Both the position numbers and the translations under genes were made by a program. The notes beneath the pieces are model-generated. The model saw only the letters and a list, made by a program, of their open reading frames with translations. It made no database searches and had not been told where the DNA came from. A stretch of 59,213 nucleotides of DNA from assembly GCF_016583625.1 (NCBI RefSeq), contig NZ_NRRN01000017.1:1-59213 (forward strand), read 5' to 3'. This document shows positions 1-8,328 of this stretch, one piece after another (the first letter of the stretch is position 1; the number at the start of each line of letters is the position of its first letter). Source of the DNA: Halorhodospira abdelmalekii. GTDB taxonomy: Bacteria > Pseudomonadota > Gammaproteobacteria > Nitrococcales > Halorhodospiraceae.

Positions 1-32
1 CGCCCGCACTCAGCCCCCGAAAGCCACTCCCG

Positions 33-88
33 GCTATTCAGCCCCAGCCATTCAGCCCCTGCCATTCAGCCCCTGCCATTCAGCCCCT
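33..88. repeat. 14-bp tandem repeat, about 4 copies
   Basis: A 14-bp unit (gccattcagcccct) is repeated exactly at 47-60, 61-74 and 75-88, with a degenerate fourth copy at 33-46. The last copies encode the final residues and stop codon of the ParA-like gene on the minus strand. The array straddles the stop, and each unit brings a potential in-frame or shifted terminus. Seen directly; function unknown. Confidence 0.85.
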
Positions 89-848
89 GGTAAAGGGCGC
101 AATACTCGGCCGTCAACTTATGCCGCGGTGCGTAGTGGATCAGCGGACGGGCGTACTGATGCGACTCCCGCACCCTTACGGAGGCCGATAGGTAGGGCTC
201 AAGCACCGGCAGACGCTCCTCAATCAACTCTTCGACGAGCGTACGCGGGTGCCGCGCTCCCACCTGAAAGTGGTTCACCACCACCCCTTCGACTGCCAGC
301 GCCTCGTTGTGATCCTCCTGGATCTCGTGGATATGCTCAAGCAGCTCGTAGAGCGCCCGACGCGAGAAGTCGTCGCAATCGAAGGGAATCAGGCAACGCT
401 GCGCCGCGATCAGCGCCGAACGACTGAAGAAGTTCAGCGCCGGCGGTGTATCGATATAGATCGCCTCGTAGTTCGCACCGAGGGTATCGAGGGCATCGCG
501 CAGTTTATAGATCTTGTAGCGCGCCTCCAGCTTACCTTGCAGGGTCTCGAGTTCGCGGTTCGCCGGCAGCAGATCGAGACCGGCAAAGGGCGTTTCGGTG
601 ATGTAGAGCTCGAGTTGCGGCGGCTTACGCGAGCCGATACGGAAACCGAGCGTCGAGGCGAAGAAGTCGGCCATCGTCTGCTCGAGACCCTCCGCGGCGT
701 CACCGAGCACGTAGCGACTGGCGTTGCCCTGCGGGTCGAGGTCGACCAGTAGCGTCCGTCGCCCCTCAACGGCGCTGATCGCTGCGAGATTGCAGGCGAT
801 CGTCGATTTACCGACCCCGCCCTTTTGGTTGAAAATAACCCGCCTCAT
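66..848 (-). CDS. ParA/MinD-family ATPase (Soj-like)
   Basis: This 260-residue protein is a deviant Walker A ATPase. The N-terminus carries NQKGGVGKST (residues 7-16), the ParA-type P-loop with its signature lysine, followed by a Walker A' DLDPQGN segment at about 37-43 and an IDTPP Walker B-like motif near 132. Such proteins form ATP-dependent dimers that position DNA, chemotaxis arrays or other cargo, usually with a ParB-like partner encoded next to the ATPase. No ParB is visible here, but the gene ends 65 bp from the window edge, so a partner could lie just outside. It is divergent from the DUF3592-like gene with only 52 bp between the starts. The C-terminus runs into a 14-bp tandem repeat. 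The family call is strong; the cargo is unknown. Confidence 0.85.
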   Translation of the reverse strand: MRRVIFNQKGGVGKSTIACNLAAISAVEGRRTLLVDLDPQGNASRYVLGDAAEGLEQTMADFFASTLGFRIGSRKPPQLELYITETPFAGLDLLPANRELETLQGKLEARYKIYKLRDALDTLGANYEAIYIDTPPALNFFSRSALIAAQRCLIPFDCDDFSRRALYELLEHIHEIQEDHNEALAVEGVVVNHFQVGARHPRTLVEELIEERLPVLEPYLSASVRVRESHQYARPLIHYAPRHKLTAEYCALYQGLNGRG

Positions 849-900
849 TGTCGGCTCCCGCTGTTAAACTGCGGCCATTCTACCGAGCACGGGGAGTTCG

Positions 901-1629
901 ATGAAGCGGGTTCGCAATTTTATCGAGGCAGCGCGCATCGATTGGGCCGAAGATGCCGCTGGGCGCGGTGCCGTTAAGGCCCTGATCGGCGCCGTGCTGA
1001 TCGTCGCCGGCGTCCTCAGCGCGCTCGGTGAACTCTCTGGAGTGGCCGTCGGCGCCCTGATCGGCGCCCTGCTGCTCTACCTGGGCAGTCAGCTCGAACC
1101 TCCAGAGTATGCTGATGAGTGCAGCGTCGAGGGCGAGATTGCCGAGGTTACGGAGCTGCAACGCCTGCGTACCGCCCCGCGTTTTCGCCCGATTTACAGC
1201 TACAAGGTCAAGGGCAAGTCTTACCGCCTGCCAGCGACGATCCGCACCCTGCGCCCCCCGCAGATCGGCACACCGGTGCGCATTGCCTGCTCGGCAAGTG
1301 AACCGGCGCTAGCACACCGCGAGGATGGCATTGAGGGCCATCTGCACTGGGTCGCCTACGCTGCCGGGGCCGCAACGGTCGTTGTCTCGCTGATCGGGCT
1401 CTTAGTCAGCCTAGTCTTAGTCGTCGCCGGTCTCTTTGCCGTACGCGCCGGGCAGGCCGATCGGAGCGAAGCCAAACAGACCCAGGGCCTGTTTAAGGAC
1501 CTGAAGATCCTGATCTACAGCATCAGCGAGCGGGCGGCAACCGCGCGACAACGTAGACTTCAGCGCACAGAGCCCACAAAACGCTCTACAACTCAGCGAC
1601 GACGCAAACCCAAGCACAGTGCTGAGTGA
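901..1629 (+). CDS. DUF3592-like membrane protein
   Basis: A 242-residue membrane protein. Hydrophobic segments lie at about 26-62 (two helices) and 148-185 (one or two helices). They flank a soluble domain with a beta-rich pattern (GEIAEVTEL, YSYKVKGKSYR, GTPVRIACS) typical of DUF3592 proteins, which have no settled function. The C-terminal 45 residues are strongly basic and probably cytoplasmic. A GGGGAG ribosome-binding site lies 5 bases before the ATG. A 6-bp stem (1628-1633 with 1640-1645) follows the stop but has no U-run. The gene is divergent from the ParA-like gene and has no obvious functional partner. The family assignment rests on overall pattern, so it is moderate. Confidence 0.6.
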   Translation: MKRVRNFIEAARIDWAEDAAGRGAVKALIGAVLIVAGVLSALGELSGVAVGALIGALLLYLGSQLEPPEYADECSVEGEIAEVTELQRLRTAPRFRPIYSYKVKGKSYRLPATIRTLRPPQIGTPVRIACSASEPALAHREDGIEGHLHWVAYAAGAATVVVSLIGLLVSLVLVVAGLFAVRAGQADRSEAKQTQGLFKDLKILIYSISERAATARQRRLQRTEPTKRSTTQRRRKPKHSAE

Positions 1630-1836
1630 GTGCACCACAGCACTCGCTATTCCCCTACTGGCAGGTCGATTTTTGGCTTGGCTTATGGCAATCTAGAGCG
1701 GCTACAGAGAACCTTCGCCCGAGCCGCCCCAGGGCGTGCTGAGGCGCATCCTGAGCGGGCAGAGCAGTCGGGCGCAGCCGCGCCGTGACCGACCGCCGCG
1801 TCCGGACGCGGGCAGGAGCAGACGGTGGAGTGCGAC

Positions 1837-3057
1837 ATGACCAAAGAGTCTGACTACGGCGGCCTATCGGGAAATGCGCCGGTTTTCGATCCGAGCCACG
1901 ATGGGGATGCTGCCCTGCAGTGCTTGTACGACAGCCTGCCACTGTGTGCTCAAACCCCGGATATGCGCCTGCATGAGCGTCTTGAACGGCTGCGAACGCA
2001 CATCAATCAGCGCTTGAACAAAGGTTCGAGTGGTGGCGAGATTGACCGCATTGCCGTTGCCATTTACGAGTCCAAGAGCGGCATGCTCAAGACGTACAGC
2101 GCCGCTGGGAACCGCCCTAGCGAACTGCTTCACTACGAAGCAACGCTCGCTGAGATCCCGACCCTGCTCGATCTAGCTACGAAGAGCCGCGGCCATATCG
2201 TCCAGGAGTACCAGGAGCACTCCTGCTCGCAAGAGCATAGCCGTAAAGTGCGTGCCGCAGGGCTGCTCTCAGCCCTGATCCTGCCGCTTACTTTCGAGCA
2301 TCAATTCTACGGCTTTATTTTCTTCAACTCGCGCCGAGCGCACTTCTTCACGAGCAGCACCATTGAGCAGCTGGCGCCATTCGCCGATGTTGCTCGCCTG
2401 CTCGCCGTCACCTCCATTCGCAAGACCCGAGTCATGCGCGGCGCGGCCCAAACCGCTCTCGTCTTTGGCCGCGCCCGCGACGACGAGACGGGTGGTCATC
2501 TGCGGCGGATGGCCGATTATAGCCGGCTCATCGCGCGCGAGCTGGCCACGCCATACCAACTCGATGATGAGTATATCGAGATGGTCTACCAGTTCGCCCC
2601 GGCACACGATGTCGGCAAGGTCGCCGTCCCCGACTCCATCCTCCTCAAACCGGGACCGCTCACTGACGCAGAGTTCGCACAGATGCGCGAGCACGTCACG
2701 CGCGGGGTTGCGATGGTGCTGCAGATCGCCGAAGAGCTCGACCTAAGCGAGGATCAGCGCACTGCAGTGCTGCGCAATATCGTGGCCTACCACCACGAAC
2801 GGCCCGATGGCAGCGGCTATCCAACCGGCTGTACGGGTGATAGCATTCCGCTGGAGGGGCGCATCGTGGCTGTCGCCGATGTCTTCGATGCATTGACCTC
2901 CGAGCGGGTCTACAAACCGGTCTGGTCGCTTGCCGAGGCCGCCGCACTCCTGCAGCGCGAGGCGGCCGCCGGCAAACTCTGCCCCGTGTGTGTCGAGGCC
3001 TTCCTGAGGCGTACCGATGCGATCGTTGAGATCCAAAAGCGGCACACCTGCGACTAG
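1837..3057 (+). CDS. GAF-HD-GYP cyclic-di-GMP phosphodiesterase
   Basis: The protein has an N-terminal GAF-like sensor (about residues 30-190) and a C-terminal HD-GYP domain (about 200-400). The HD-GYP part keeps the metal-binding HDVGK motif, the HHE motif and DGSGYP, so it should be an active phosphodiesterase hydrolysing c-di-GMP. No signal peptide or TM helix is visible, so it should be cytoplasmic. Two starts are possible: GTG at 1825 and ATG at 1837. I chose the ATG because GGTGGAG sits 6 bases upstream; the GTG also has a GGAG. It is the first of three consecutive c-di-GMP genes on this strand (to 5552), which argues for a shared signalling output. The family is clear; the signal sensed is unknown. 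Confidence 0.85.
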   Translation: MTKESDYGGLSGNAPVFDPSHDGDAALQCLYDSLPLCAQTPDMRLHERLERLRTHINQRLNKGSSGGEIDRIAVAIYESKSGMLKTYSAAGNRPSELLHYEATLAEIPTLLDLATKSRGHIVQEYQEHSCSQEHSRKVRAAGLLSALILPLTFEHQFYGFIFFNSRRAHFFTSSTIEQLAPFADVARLLAVTSIRKTRVMRGAAQTALVFGRARDDETGGHLRRMADYSRLIARELATPYQLDDEYIEMVYQFAPAHDVGKVAVPDSILLKPGPLTDAEFAQMREHVTRGVAMVLQIAEELDLSEDQRTAVLRNIVAYHHERPDGSGYPTGCTGDSIPLEGRIVAVADVFDALTSERVYKPVWSLAEAAALLQREAAAGKLCPVCVEAFLRRTDAIVEIQKRHTCD

Positions 3058-3091
3058 TTTGCGAATAGACAGAGCGAGCGGATCAAGCCCG

Positions 3092-4282
3092 ATGGAGTCG
3101 ACGCCGACCTCACCCAGCCGTCCCATCCCAACCAAGCGCGCCACCGTCCTGCCCGAGGATGTCCAGGTCGGCTCGCCGGCACCATTCGATATCGAAGATG
3201 CCTACGGGCACTTGCTGCTGCGCCGCGGTGGGCTGATCGAATCGGAGGCGCAACGCGAGCGCCTGCTGCAGATCGGCCGAACCCCCTACCACGTCGCCGT
3301 CAAACGCCACGGCAGCGGCAGCGTCTCCAAGCGCCGCAACGATCCGAACGCCCCCTTTCTCAATCCATTTGATGAGATCTACCGCATCTCACTAACGCTT
3401 CAGGAGAGCTTCCGCTGGCTCGGCCACGACCGTTTTCTACGCCGCTTGGACTTGCTGATCAGCCGCATCGGCAACGTGCTCGAACACGACGCCGAGGCCT
3501 CCATCGGCGCTGCCCACCTCGATGAAGAGTTTCCCTACGCGATCCGCCATCCGATTCGTAAAGCGATGCTCTGCGATACTGTTGCTGCCCGCATCGGCAT
3601 TCCAGACAGCGAGCGGCGCTCCATTGTCTGTGCAGCGCTAACGGCCAATCTCGGCATGCTCGAAGAGCAAAAACAACTGGATCGGCAATCCACTCCCCTG
3701 AGCGATGAGCAGTGGGAGCTGATACAGAACCACCCACACCGCTCCGTCGAGCGCCTACTCGATGCGGGGCTCACCGATCGGCTCTGTCTGCGGATTGTCG
3801 CCGAGCATCACGAACGACTCGACGGCAGTGGCTATCCGGAAGGACTCAAGGCTCAGGATATCTGCCGTGGCGCTCGTCTCCTGGCTATCGCCGACACCTA
3901 CATGGCGATGGTCACCGACCGCGGCTACCGCCCTGCAACCGCGGTCCGTGAAACCCTCCTTGAACTGCTCAATCAAAGCGGCAGCAAATACGATCGCGAT
4001 CTTCTCGCCGACTTCATCCATACGATCGGCATCTATCCAGCGGGCAGCTTTGTCGCCCTCGACAGCGGCGAGCGCGGGGTTGTCATCCACCGCGGCAGCC
4101 GAGGCAGCAGCCCGATGATCGCAGTGCTGATCAAACGCAATGGTCAACCGGTAGCCCGCCCCCTCTTTCGCGACACCAGCCTTAAGGGGATGCCGTCGAT
4201 CGCCTCCCTTGAGCCGACACCCGAGGTGGCACGACGCTACCCTCTTGCCTCATTATGGGGGTACGAGACGCAGACGCGTTAA
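3092..4282 (+). CDS. HD-GYP-like protein with degenerate catalytic HD
   Basis: About 396 residues. The N-terminal ~100 residues begin with a short beta-rich segment (VGSPAPFDIEDAYGHLLL) often seen before HD-GYP domains. The C-terminal half is HD-GYP-like and retains AEHHERLDGSGYPEG. Where an active protein has HDIGK, this one reads TANLGML, so the catalytic His-Asp pair is missing. It is therefore more likely a c-di-GMP binding or regulatory protein than a phosphodiesterase (inference). I chose ATG 3092, 34 bp after the upstream gene; an upstream start at 3017 would overlap the previous gene by 41 bp and add a non-conserved leader. It sits between an apparently active HD-GYP gene and a GGDEF gene, so partnership with either is plausible. 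Confidence 0.75.
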   Translation: MESTPTSPSRPIPTKRATVLPEDVQVGSPAPFDIEDAYGHLLLRRGGLIESEAQRERLLQIGRTPYHVAVKRHGSGSVSKRRNDPNAPFLNPFDEIYRISLTLQESFRWLGHDRFLRRLDLLISRIGNVLEHDAEASIGAAHLDEEFPYAIRHPIRKAMLCDTVAARIGIPDSERRSIVCAALTANLGMLEEQKQLDRQSTPLSDEQWELIQNHPHRSVERLLDAGLTDRLCLRIVAEHHERLDGSGYPEGLKAQDICRGARLLAIADTYMAMVTDRGYRPATAVRETLLELLNQSGSKYDRDLLADFIHTIGIYPAGSFVALDSGERGVVIHRGSRGSSPMIAVLIKRNGQPVARPLFRDTSLKGMPSIASLEPTPEVARRYPLASLWGYETQTR

Positions 4283-4316
4283 CCCTATCCACCGACTGAC
4301 TCTGGCGAGAGGCTTC

Positions 4317-5552
4317 ATGGTTTGGCTCACACGCCTGTTCGGCTCCACATGGCTACTCCATGCGGGGTTGATCGGGTTGGCGATCATCTGGCTGTTGCTC
4401 GACGCCCCCTTCCCCGAGGGCTTCGCCGAGACCCTGGCAGCGCACAACCGCGGCTTGGCACTGACCGTCGGTCTCTTGGCGGCCGTCTTAGCGCTGCTCT
4501 ACCAAAGCGCCAACACCGCGCTTCAGGCCGGTGTGCTAGTCGCCTTCTATCTGTGGATCCTCGGCAGCGCCGAACCTGAGGCCGCACTCGCTACTGCCGC
4601 CATCCTCCTGCCAATCAACCTGCTCATCCTCAGCTTGCTCGAAGAGCGCGGACTGCTCGGCCCACCCGGTTTGGTACGGCTCGGAGTATTGCTGCTGCAG
4701 GGGCTGGTGATCGCCGCCATTGAGGGGCAACGGCCACAGCTGCTTGAGGCGCTGAGTGGCCAGAGCTTCCTGCCTAAGACGCTCAGCGCCTGGACGGCCA
4801 TCCCCGATCAAGGGCTGGTCATGCTTATTCTGGCCACTCTCATCCTGGCGGCCCTGTGCCTCGTCGAACGCCTACCGATGCTCTTCGGCGCACTGAGCGC
4901 CTTACTCTGCAGCACCTTCGCTCTCCATGTCATGGCCAACGAGCCGCACGCTGCCGCCGGCACCGCCCTGCTCCTGCTCGCCTTGATCGGATTGCTTATC
5001 GCGACACTGCAGGAGGTGCACCGGCTCGCCTTCCGCGATGCCTTAACCGGCCTGCCCAACCGCCGCGCCCTTGACGCCTTGCTACAACGCCTCGGCAACC
5101 GTTATGCCATCGCCATGATGGATGTCGATCACTTCAAAAAATTCAATGACACTTACGGCCATGAGGTCGGTGACCAGGTGCTGCGCCGGGTCGCTCAAAC
5201 GATCGGCCAGGTTCGGGCCGGTGGTCGCCCCTTCCGTTACGGCGGCGAAGAGTTCTCCGTGATCTTCCCGGGGCGCGACGCCAAAAGTGTCTTGGAGGTA
5301 CTCGATGAGCTGCGCCAGGAGATCGCCGACACCCCTTTCCGGGTACGTGATCCCGATCGCCCCGAGGACCACGAAAAGGGCGTAAACCGACGCAAAGAGC
5401 CGAGCGACAAGGGCAAAGCGGTGCAGATCACGATCAGCATCGGTGTTGCTGAACCGAGCAGCGTCCAAGACGACCCGAATGATGTCATTCAAGCGGCCGA
5501 TCAGGCGCTCTATCGAGCCAAGAAGGCCGGACGCAATCGGGTCGCCGAGTAA
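4317..5552 (+). CDS. Multi-TM GGDEF diguanylate cyclase
   Basis: A 411-residue inner-membrane protein. The first ~225 residues form about seven or eight hydrophobic helices, an unassigned MASE-like sensor. The C-terminal GGDEF domain has LTGLPNRRAL, MDVDHFKKFNDTYGH and the active-site loop RYGGEEF, so it should make c-di-GMP from two GTP. The position five residues before GGEEF reads RAGG rather than RxxD, so the product-inhibition I-site is absent. A lysine/glutamate-rich insert (about PEDHEKGVNRRKEPSDKG) precedes the last strand, as in many GGDEF proteins. The start at 4317 follows GAGAGG and lies 34 bp after the degenerate HD-GYP gene. An upstream ATG at 4209 would overlap that gene and add a non-membrane leader. 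Confidence 0.85.
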   Translation: MVWLTRLFGSTWLLHAGLIGLAIIWLLLDAPFPEGFAETLAAHNRGLALTVGLLAAVLALLYQSANTALQAGVLVAFYLWILGSAEPEAALATAAILLPINLLILSLLEERGLLGPPGLVRLGVLLLQGLVIAAIEGQRPQLLEALSGQSFLPKTLSAWTAIPDQGLVMLILATLILAALCLVERLPMLFGALSALLCSTFALHVMANEPHAAAGTALLLLALIGLLIATLQEVHRLAFRDALTGLPNRRALDALLQRLGNRYAIAMMDVDHFKKFNDTYGHEVGDQVLRRVAQTIGQVRAGGRPFRYGGEEFSVIFPGRDAKSVLEVLDELRQEIADTPFRVRDPDRPEDHEKGVNRRKEPSDKGKAVQITISIGVAEPSSVQDDPNDVIQAADQALYRAKKAGRNRVAE

Positions 5553-5605
5553 GCGCGCCACAAGGTGTCCCGAAGGGAGAGAGAGAAAGAGGAAGCGAAC
5601 CGCCC

Positions 5606-5634
5606 TTGTCAGGGATTGCATTTTTATGTATACC
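5606..5634 (+). promoter_or_regulatory. Candidate sigma70 promoter for the ccm operon
   Basis: TTGTCA (5606-5611) and TATACC (5629-5634) are separated by 17 bp. The pair lies in the AT-richer gap before ccmA and 40 bp upstream of its ATG. An AAGGAG sequence follows at 5655-5660. This is pattern-based only. Confidence 0.35.
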
Positions 5635-5673
5635 CGAGGCATCTTGTCCTACTGAAGGAGCCAGCGACCCCTC

Positions 5674-6471
5674 ATGAGCCCCCCGACCGACCCCACCGCC
5701 GGGCGTGCTGCAGAGGGTGTGACCCGATCCTCATCCGGGCTCACCTCACCTAGGCCTCCAGCCGGACCCACAGGCCCCGCAGGGTCTGCCGCCTCTGCCA
5801 CTGCCACTGCCACTGCCACGACAACTGCCGCGGCTGCTGCAACCGGGGCGCCCTCCACCTGCCTTGAGGTCGAAGCGCTGGCGTGTCGCCGCGGTGAACA
5901 ACAGCTCTTCAGCGATCTTAGCTTTACCCTCAAATCGGGCGAATTGCTCTTTGTGCGCGGGCGCAACGGCAGCGGCAAAACCACTCTACTGCGTGCGCTC
6001 TGCGGCCTGACGGAGCCGGTCCGCGGGCAGGTGCGCTGGCTCGGTCAACCGATTCGCCGCCTCGACGAGGGGCTGCGCCGCAAGATGCTCTACCTCGGCC
6101 ATCGTGATGCGGTGAAGGACGAATTGACCCCGCTCGAAAACCTGGAGATCCACCTCGGGCTGCGCGGCGAACAGGCCAGCGACGAGGCACAGCTGAGCGC
6201 CCTTGAAGAGGCCGGCCTCGCCGGACGTGAAGACATCCCGGTGCGCTACCTATCGCAGGGACAGCGCCGCCGCACCGCCCTCGCCCGACTCCTGGTCTCC
6301 CCAACGCGGCTGTGGATCCTCGACGAGCCCCTGACTGCCCTAGATCGCCGAGCCGTGGCGTGGCTCTTCGAACGCATCGGCGACCATCTGGGCAGCGGTG
6401 GCTTGGTCGTGACGACGAGCCATCAATCGATCGACGGCCTGCCTGAGCCGCAAATCCTCGACCTGGACTGA
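5674..6471 (+). CDS. ccmA: CcmA, heme-exporter ABC ATPase
   Basis: ATPase of the CcmABCD complex that releases holo-CcmE during System I cytochrome c maturation. Walker A GRNGSGKTT, the signature YLSQGQRRR and Walker B LWILDEP are all present, and the last ~205 residues match a normal CcmA. Unusually, about 60 low-complexity residues (Pro, Thr, Ala and Ser rich) precede the ABC domain, encoded partly by four exact 6-bp repeats (ctgcca, 5795-5818). No convincing internal start was found between the ATG and the domain, but the AAGGAG upstream is 13 bases from this ATG, which is long. The extension may be real, or translation may start later from an unusual codon. It is the first gene of ccmABCDEFGHI. 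Confidence 0.92.
   Translation: MSPPTDPTAGRAAEGVTRSSSGLTSPRPPAGPTGPAGSAASATATATATTTAAAAATGAPSTCLEVEALACRRGEQQLFSDLSFTLKSGELLFVRGRNGSGKTTLLRALCGLTEPVRGQVRWLGQPIRRLDEGLRRKMLYLGHRDAVKDELTPLENLEIHLGLRGEQASDEAQLSALEEAGLAGREDIPVRYLSQGQRRRTALARLLVSPTRLWILDEPLTALDRRAVAWLFERIGDHLGSGGLVVTTSHQSIDGLPEPQILDLD
5795..5818. repeat. Hexanucleotide tandem repeat in ccmA
   Basis: Four exact copies of ctgcca encode an alternating Ala-Thr stretch in the N-terminal extension of CcmA. Because the unit is 6 bp, copy-number change would lengthen the protein without a frameshift. Confidence 0.8.
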
Positions 6472-6486
6472 GAGCGACTATCGACT

Positions 6487-7155
6487 ATGGGACGGTCACT
6501 GTGGACCCTACTCCAACGCGACCTGGCGCTGATCGTGATGCGCCGGCAGGACGTGCTGACGGTCGTGGCCTTTTTCGTCATCGTCATCACACTCTTTCCG
6601 CTGGCCATCGGCCCTGAACCAGAACGGCTACGGACCATCGCCCCGGGGGCGGTCTGGGTCGCGGCAGCCCTGGCGAGCTTGATCTCGCTCGATCGGCTCT
6701 TCGCCGACGATTGGCGCGACGGCACCCTGGAGCAGCTCGCCCTCTCGCCGCAGCCGCTCGCCCTGGTGGCACTGGCTAAGGTCGCTGCGCACTGGTGTGC
6801 TCTAAGCCTGCCGCTGGTGGCACTCTCACCAGCGCTCGGCTACTCGCTGGGGCTCACCGGTAGCGAACTGGCCGTTCTCGCCCTCTCGCTACTGATCGGG
6901 ACCCCAGTCTTGAGCCTGCTCGGCGCGATCGGTGCGGCCTTGACCCTAGGGGTACGGGCCGGTGGCGCCCTGATGGCGCTGCTGATCTTACCGCTCTATG
7001 TGCCGGTGCTCGTCCTCGGTGCTGGAGCGGTCACCGAAGCGATGTACGACAGCGCCTTTCAGGCGCACCTTTCGCTGCTCGGCGCCGGCCTAGCCGTCGC
7101 CCTGCCGCTGGCCCCACTGGCGATCGCCGGGGCCTTGCGTATTGCCCTCGACTGA
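6487..7155 (+). CDS. ccmB: CcmB, heme-exporter membrane subunit
   Basis: A 222-residue integral membrane protein with about six hydrophobic helices, the usual length and pattern for CcmB, the permease-like partner of CcmA. It starts 15 bp after ccmA and is followed by ccmC, matching canonical order. Recognisable segments include the DWRDGTLEQL loop after the second helix and the GALMALLILPLYVPVLV helix. The CcmAB unit uses ATP to drive release of CcmE carrying heme from CcmCD. Nothing looks truncated. Confidence 0.92.
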   Translation: MGRSLWTLLQRDLALIVMRRQDVLTVVAFFVIVITLFPLAIGPEPERLRTIAPGAVWVAAALASLISLDRLFADDWRDGTLEQLALSPQPLALVALAKVAAHWCALSLPLVALSPALGYSLGLTGSELAVLALSLLIGTPVLSLLGAIGAALTLGVRAGGALMALLILPLYVPVLVLGAGAVTEAMYDSAFQAHLSLLGAGLAVALPLAPLAIAGALRIALD

Positions 7156-7162
7156 AGGCATT

Positions 7163-7198
7163 GTCATGTCGCACTGCTGGGTCATGTCGCGCTGCGGG
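7163..7198. repeat. 18-bp imperfect direct repeat between ccmB and ccmC
   Basis: Two adjacent 18-bp units start with gtcatgtcgc and differ at about three positions. They lie in the 119-bp gap after ccmB. No coding role is seen. Confidence 0.6.
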
Positions 7199-7274
7199 GA
7201 ACCTCTTGCAGCTCTGAGCGATCGAAGCCTAGCGAGAACGACCGCGGCCCATACACGATGAACGGGATGAATAC

Positions 7275-8138
7275 ATGAGCGCTCGATCGATCCCCTGGTT
7301 AAAGTACGCGGCCCCGCCGAACTTCTACGGCCTTGCCGACCGCCTCACCCCGTGGCTATGGGCAGGCGCTGGACTGCTCTTCCTGGTTGGCCTCTACGTC
7401 GGCTTCTTTGTCGCCCCCGTCGACTATCAGCAAGGCAACAGCTATCGGATCATGTTCATCCACGTGCCGACCGCCTGGATGGGGATGTTTCTTTACCTGC
7501 TCATGGCCCTCTACGGTATGATCTTCCTCGTCTGGCGCATCCGTATGGCCGATGCCATGGCGCGCGCCATCGCCCCGACCGGTGCCCTGATGACCTTTCT
7601 CGCGCTGTGGACCGGGGCCCTCTGGGGGGCGCCGACCTGGGGCGCCTACTGGGTGTGGGACGCTCGCCTGACCTCGACCTTGATTCTGCTCTTTCTCTTC
7701 CTCGGCTACATGGCCTTGCACGCTGCCGCCGACGATCGCGATAAGGGCGGACGGGCGGCATCCCTGCTGGCGATCATCGGGGCGGTGAACGTACCGATCA
7801 TCTACTTCTCCGTGAACTGGTGGTACACGCTGCACCAGGGGGCCTCGGTCATTCGCCGTGACGGCCCGAGCATGGCCCCGGAGATGCTCGCCGCCCTGCT
7901 GATCATGACCGCTGCCTTCTGGCTCTACTGCGCCGCCATCGTCTTGCGGCGCGCCCAGCTCGAAGCGCTTGAGCGTGAACCCGGCGCTGAGTGGGCGCAG
8001 GCGGCCGCCGCCGGGGCACTGACCCGCGAGCAGCGTGAGCGCGCCGCGGCGACGGCCACCATCGGTGATGTCGGCGATCACGACGAAGGTGACACGCTTA
8101 CCGGAAACACCGCCACGAAGCAGGAGGGACGCAACTGA
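7275..8138 (+). CDS. ccmC: CcmC, heme-handling protein
   Basis: A 287-residue membrane protein of the heme-handling family with six helices. The WWD-type segment WGAYWVWDARLTS is visible at about 117-129, with conserved histidines in flanking loops (FIHVPTAWM near 57; YTLHQGAS near 184). CcmC delivers heme to CcmE in the periplasm. The C-terminal ~60 residues after the last helix are long, charged and Ala-rich (cytoplasmic tail), longer than in E. coli. Its stop overlaps the ccmD start (TGATG at 8136-8140), implying translational coupling. Confidence 0.93.
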   Translation: MSARSIPWLKYAAPPNFYGLADRLTPWLWAGAGLLFLVGLYVGFFVAPVDYQQGNSYRIMFIHVPTAWMGMFLYLLMALYGMIFLVWRIRMADAMARAIAPTGALMTFLALWTGALWGAPTWGAYWVWDARLTSTLILLFLFLGYMALHAAADDRDKGGRAASLLAIIGAVNVPIIYFSVNWWYTLHQGASVIRRDGPSMAPEMLAALLIMTAAFWLYCAAIVLRRAQLEALEREPGAEWAQAAAAGALTREQRERAAATATIGDVGDHDEGDTLTGNTATKQEGRN

Positions 8139-8314
8139 TGTGGGATGGAATCGGCGATTTTTTAGCGATGGGCGGACACGCCCCTTACGTCTGGGGCTCG
8201 TTCGGGATGGTGGCTGCGATCATTCTGTGTGAGTGGCTGCTGCTGCGTCGGCGGCGTCAGCGCACCCATGCGCGGCTCAGCCGACGCGCCCGCACCAGCA
8301 ACACCTCTTCCTAA
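8138..8314 (+). CDS. ccmD: CcmD, small heme-exporter subunit
   Basis: A 58-residue protein with one TM helix (about 18-37, SFGMVAAIILCEWLLL) and a very basic Arg-rich tail. This is the standard CcmD form: a small inner-membrane protein that helps release holo-CcmE from CcmC. The ATG overlaps the ccmC stop, and ccmE starts 14 bp later after GGGGGAGA. It is identified by size, topology and position, since CcmD sequences are poorly conserved. Confidence 0.9.
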   Translation: MWDGIGDFLAMGGHAPYVWGSFGMVAAIILCEWLLLRRRRQRTHARLSRRARTSNTSS

Positions 8315-8328
8315 GGGGGAGAAGCGTA

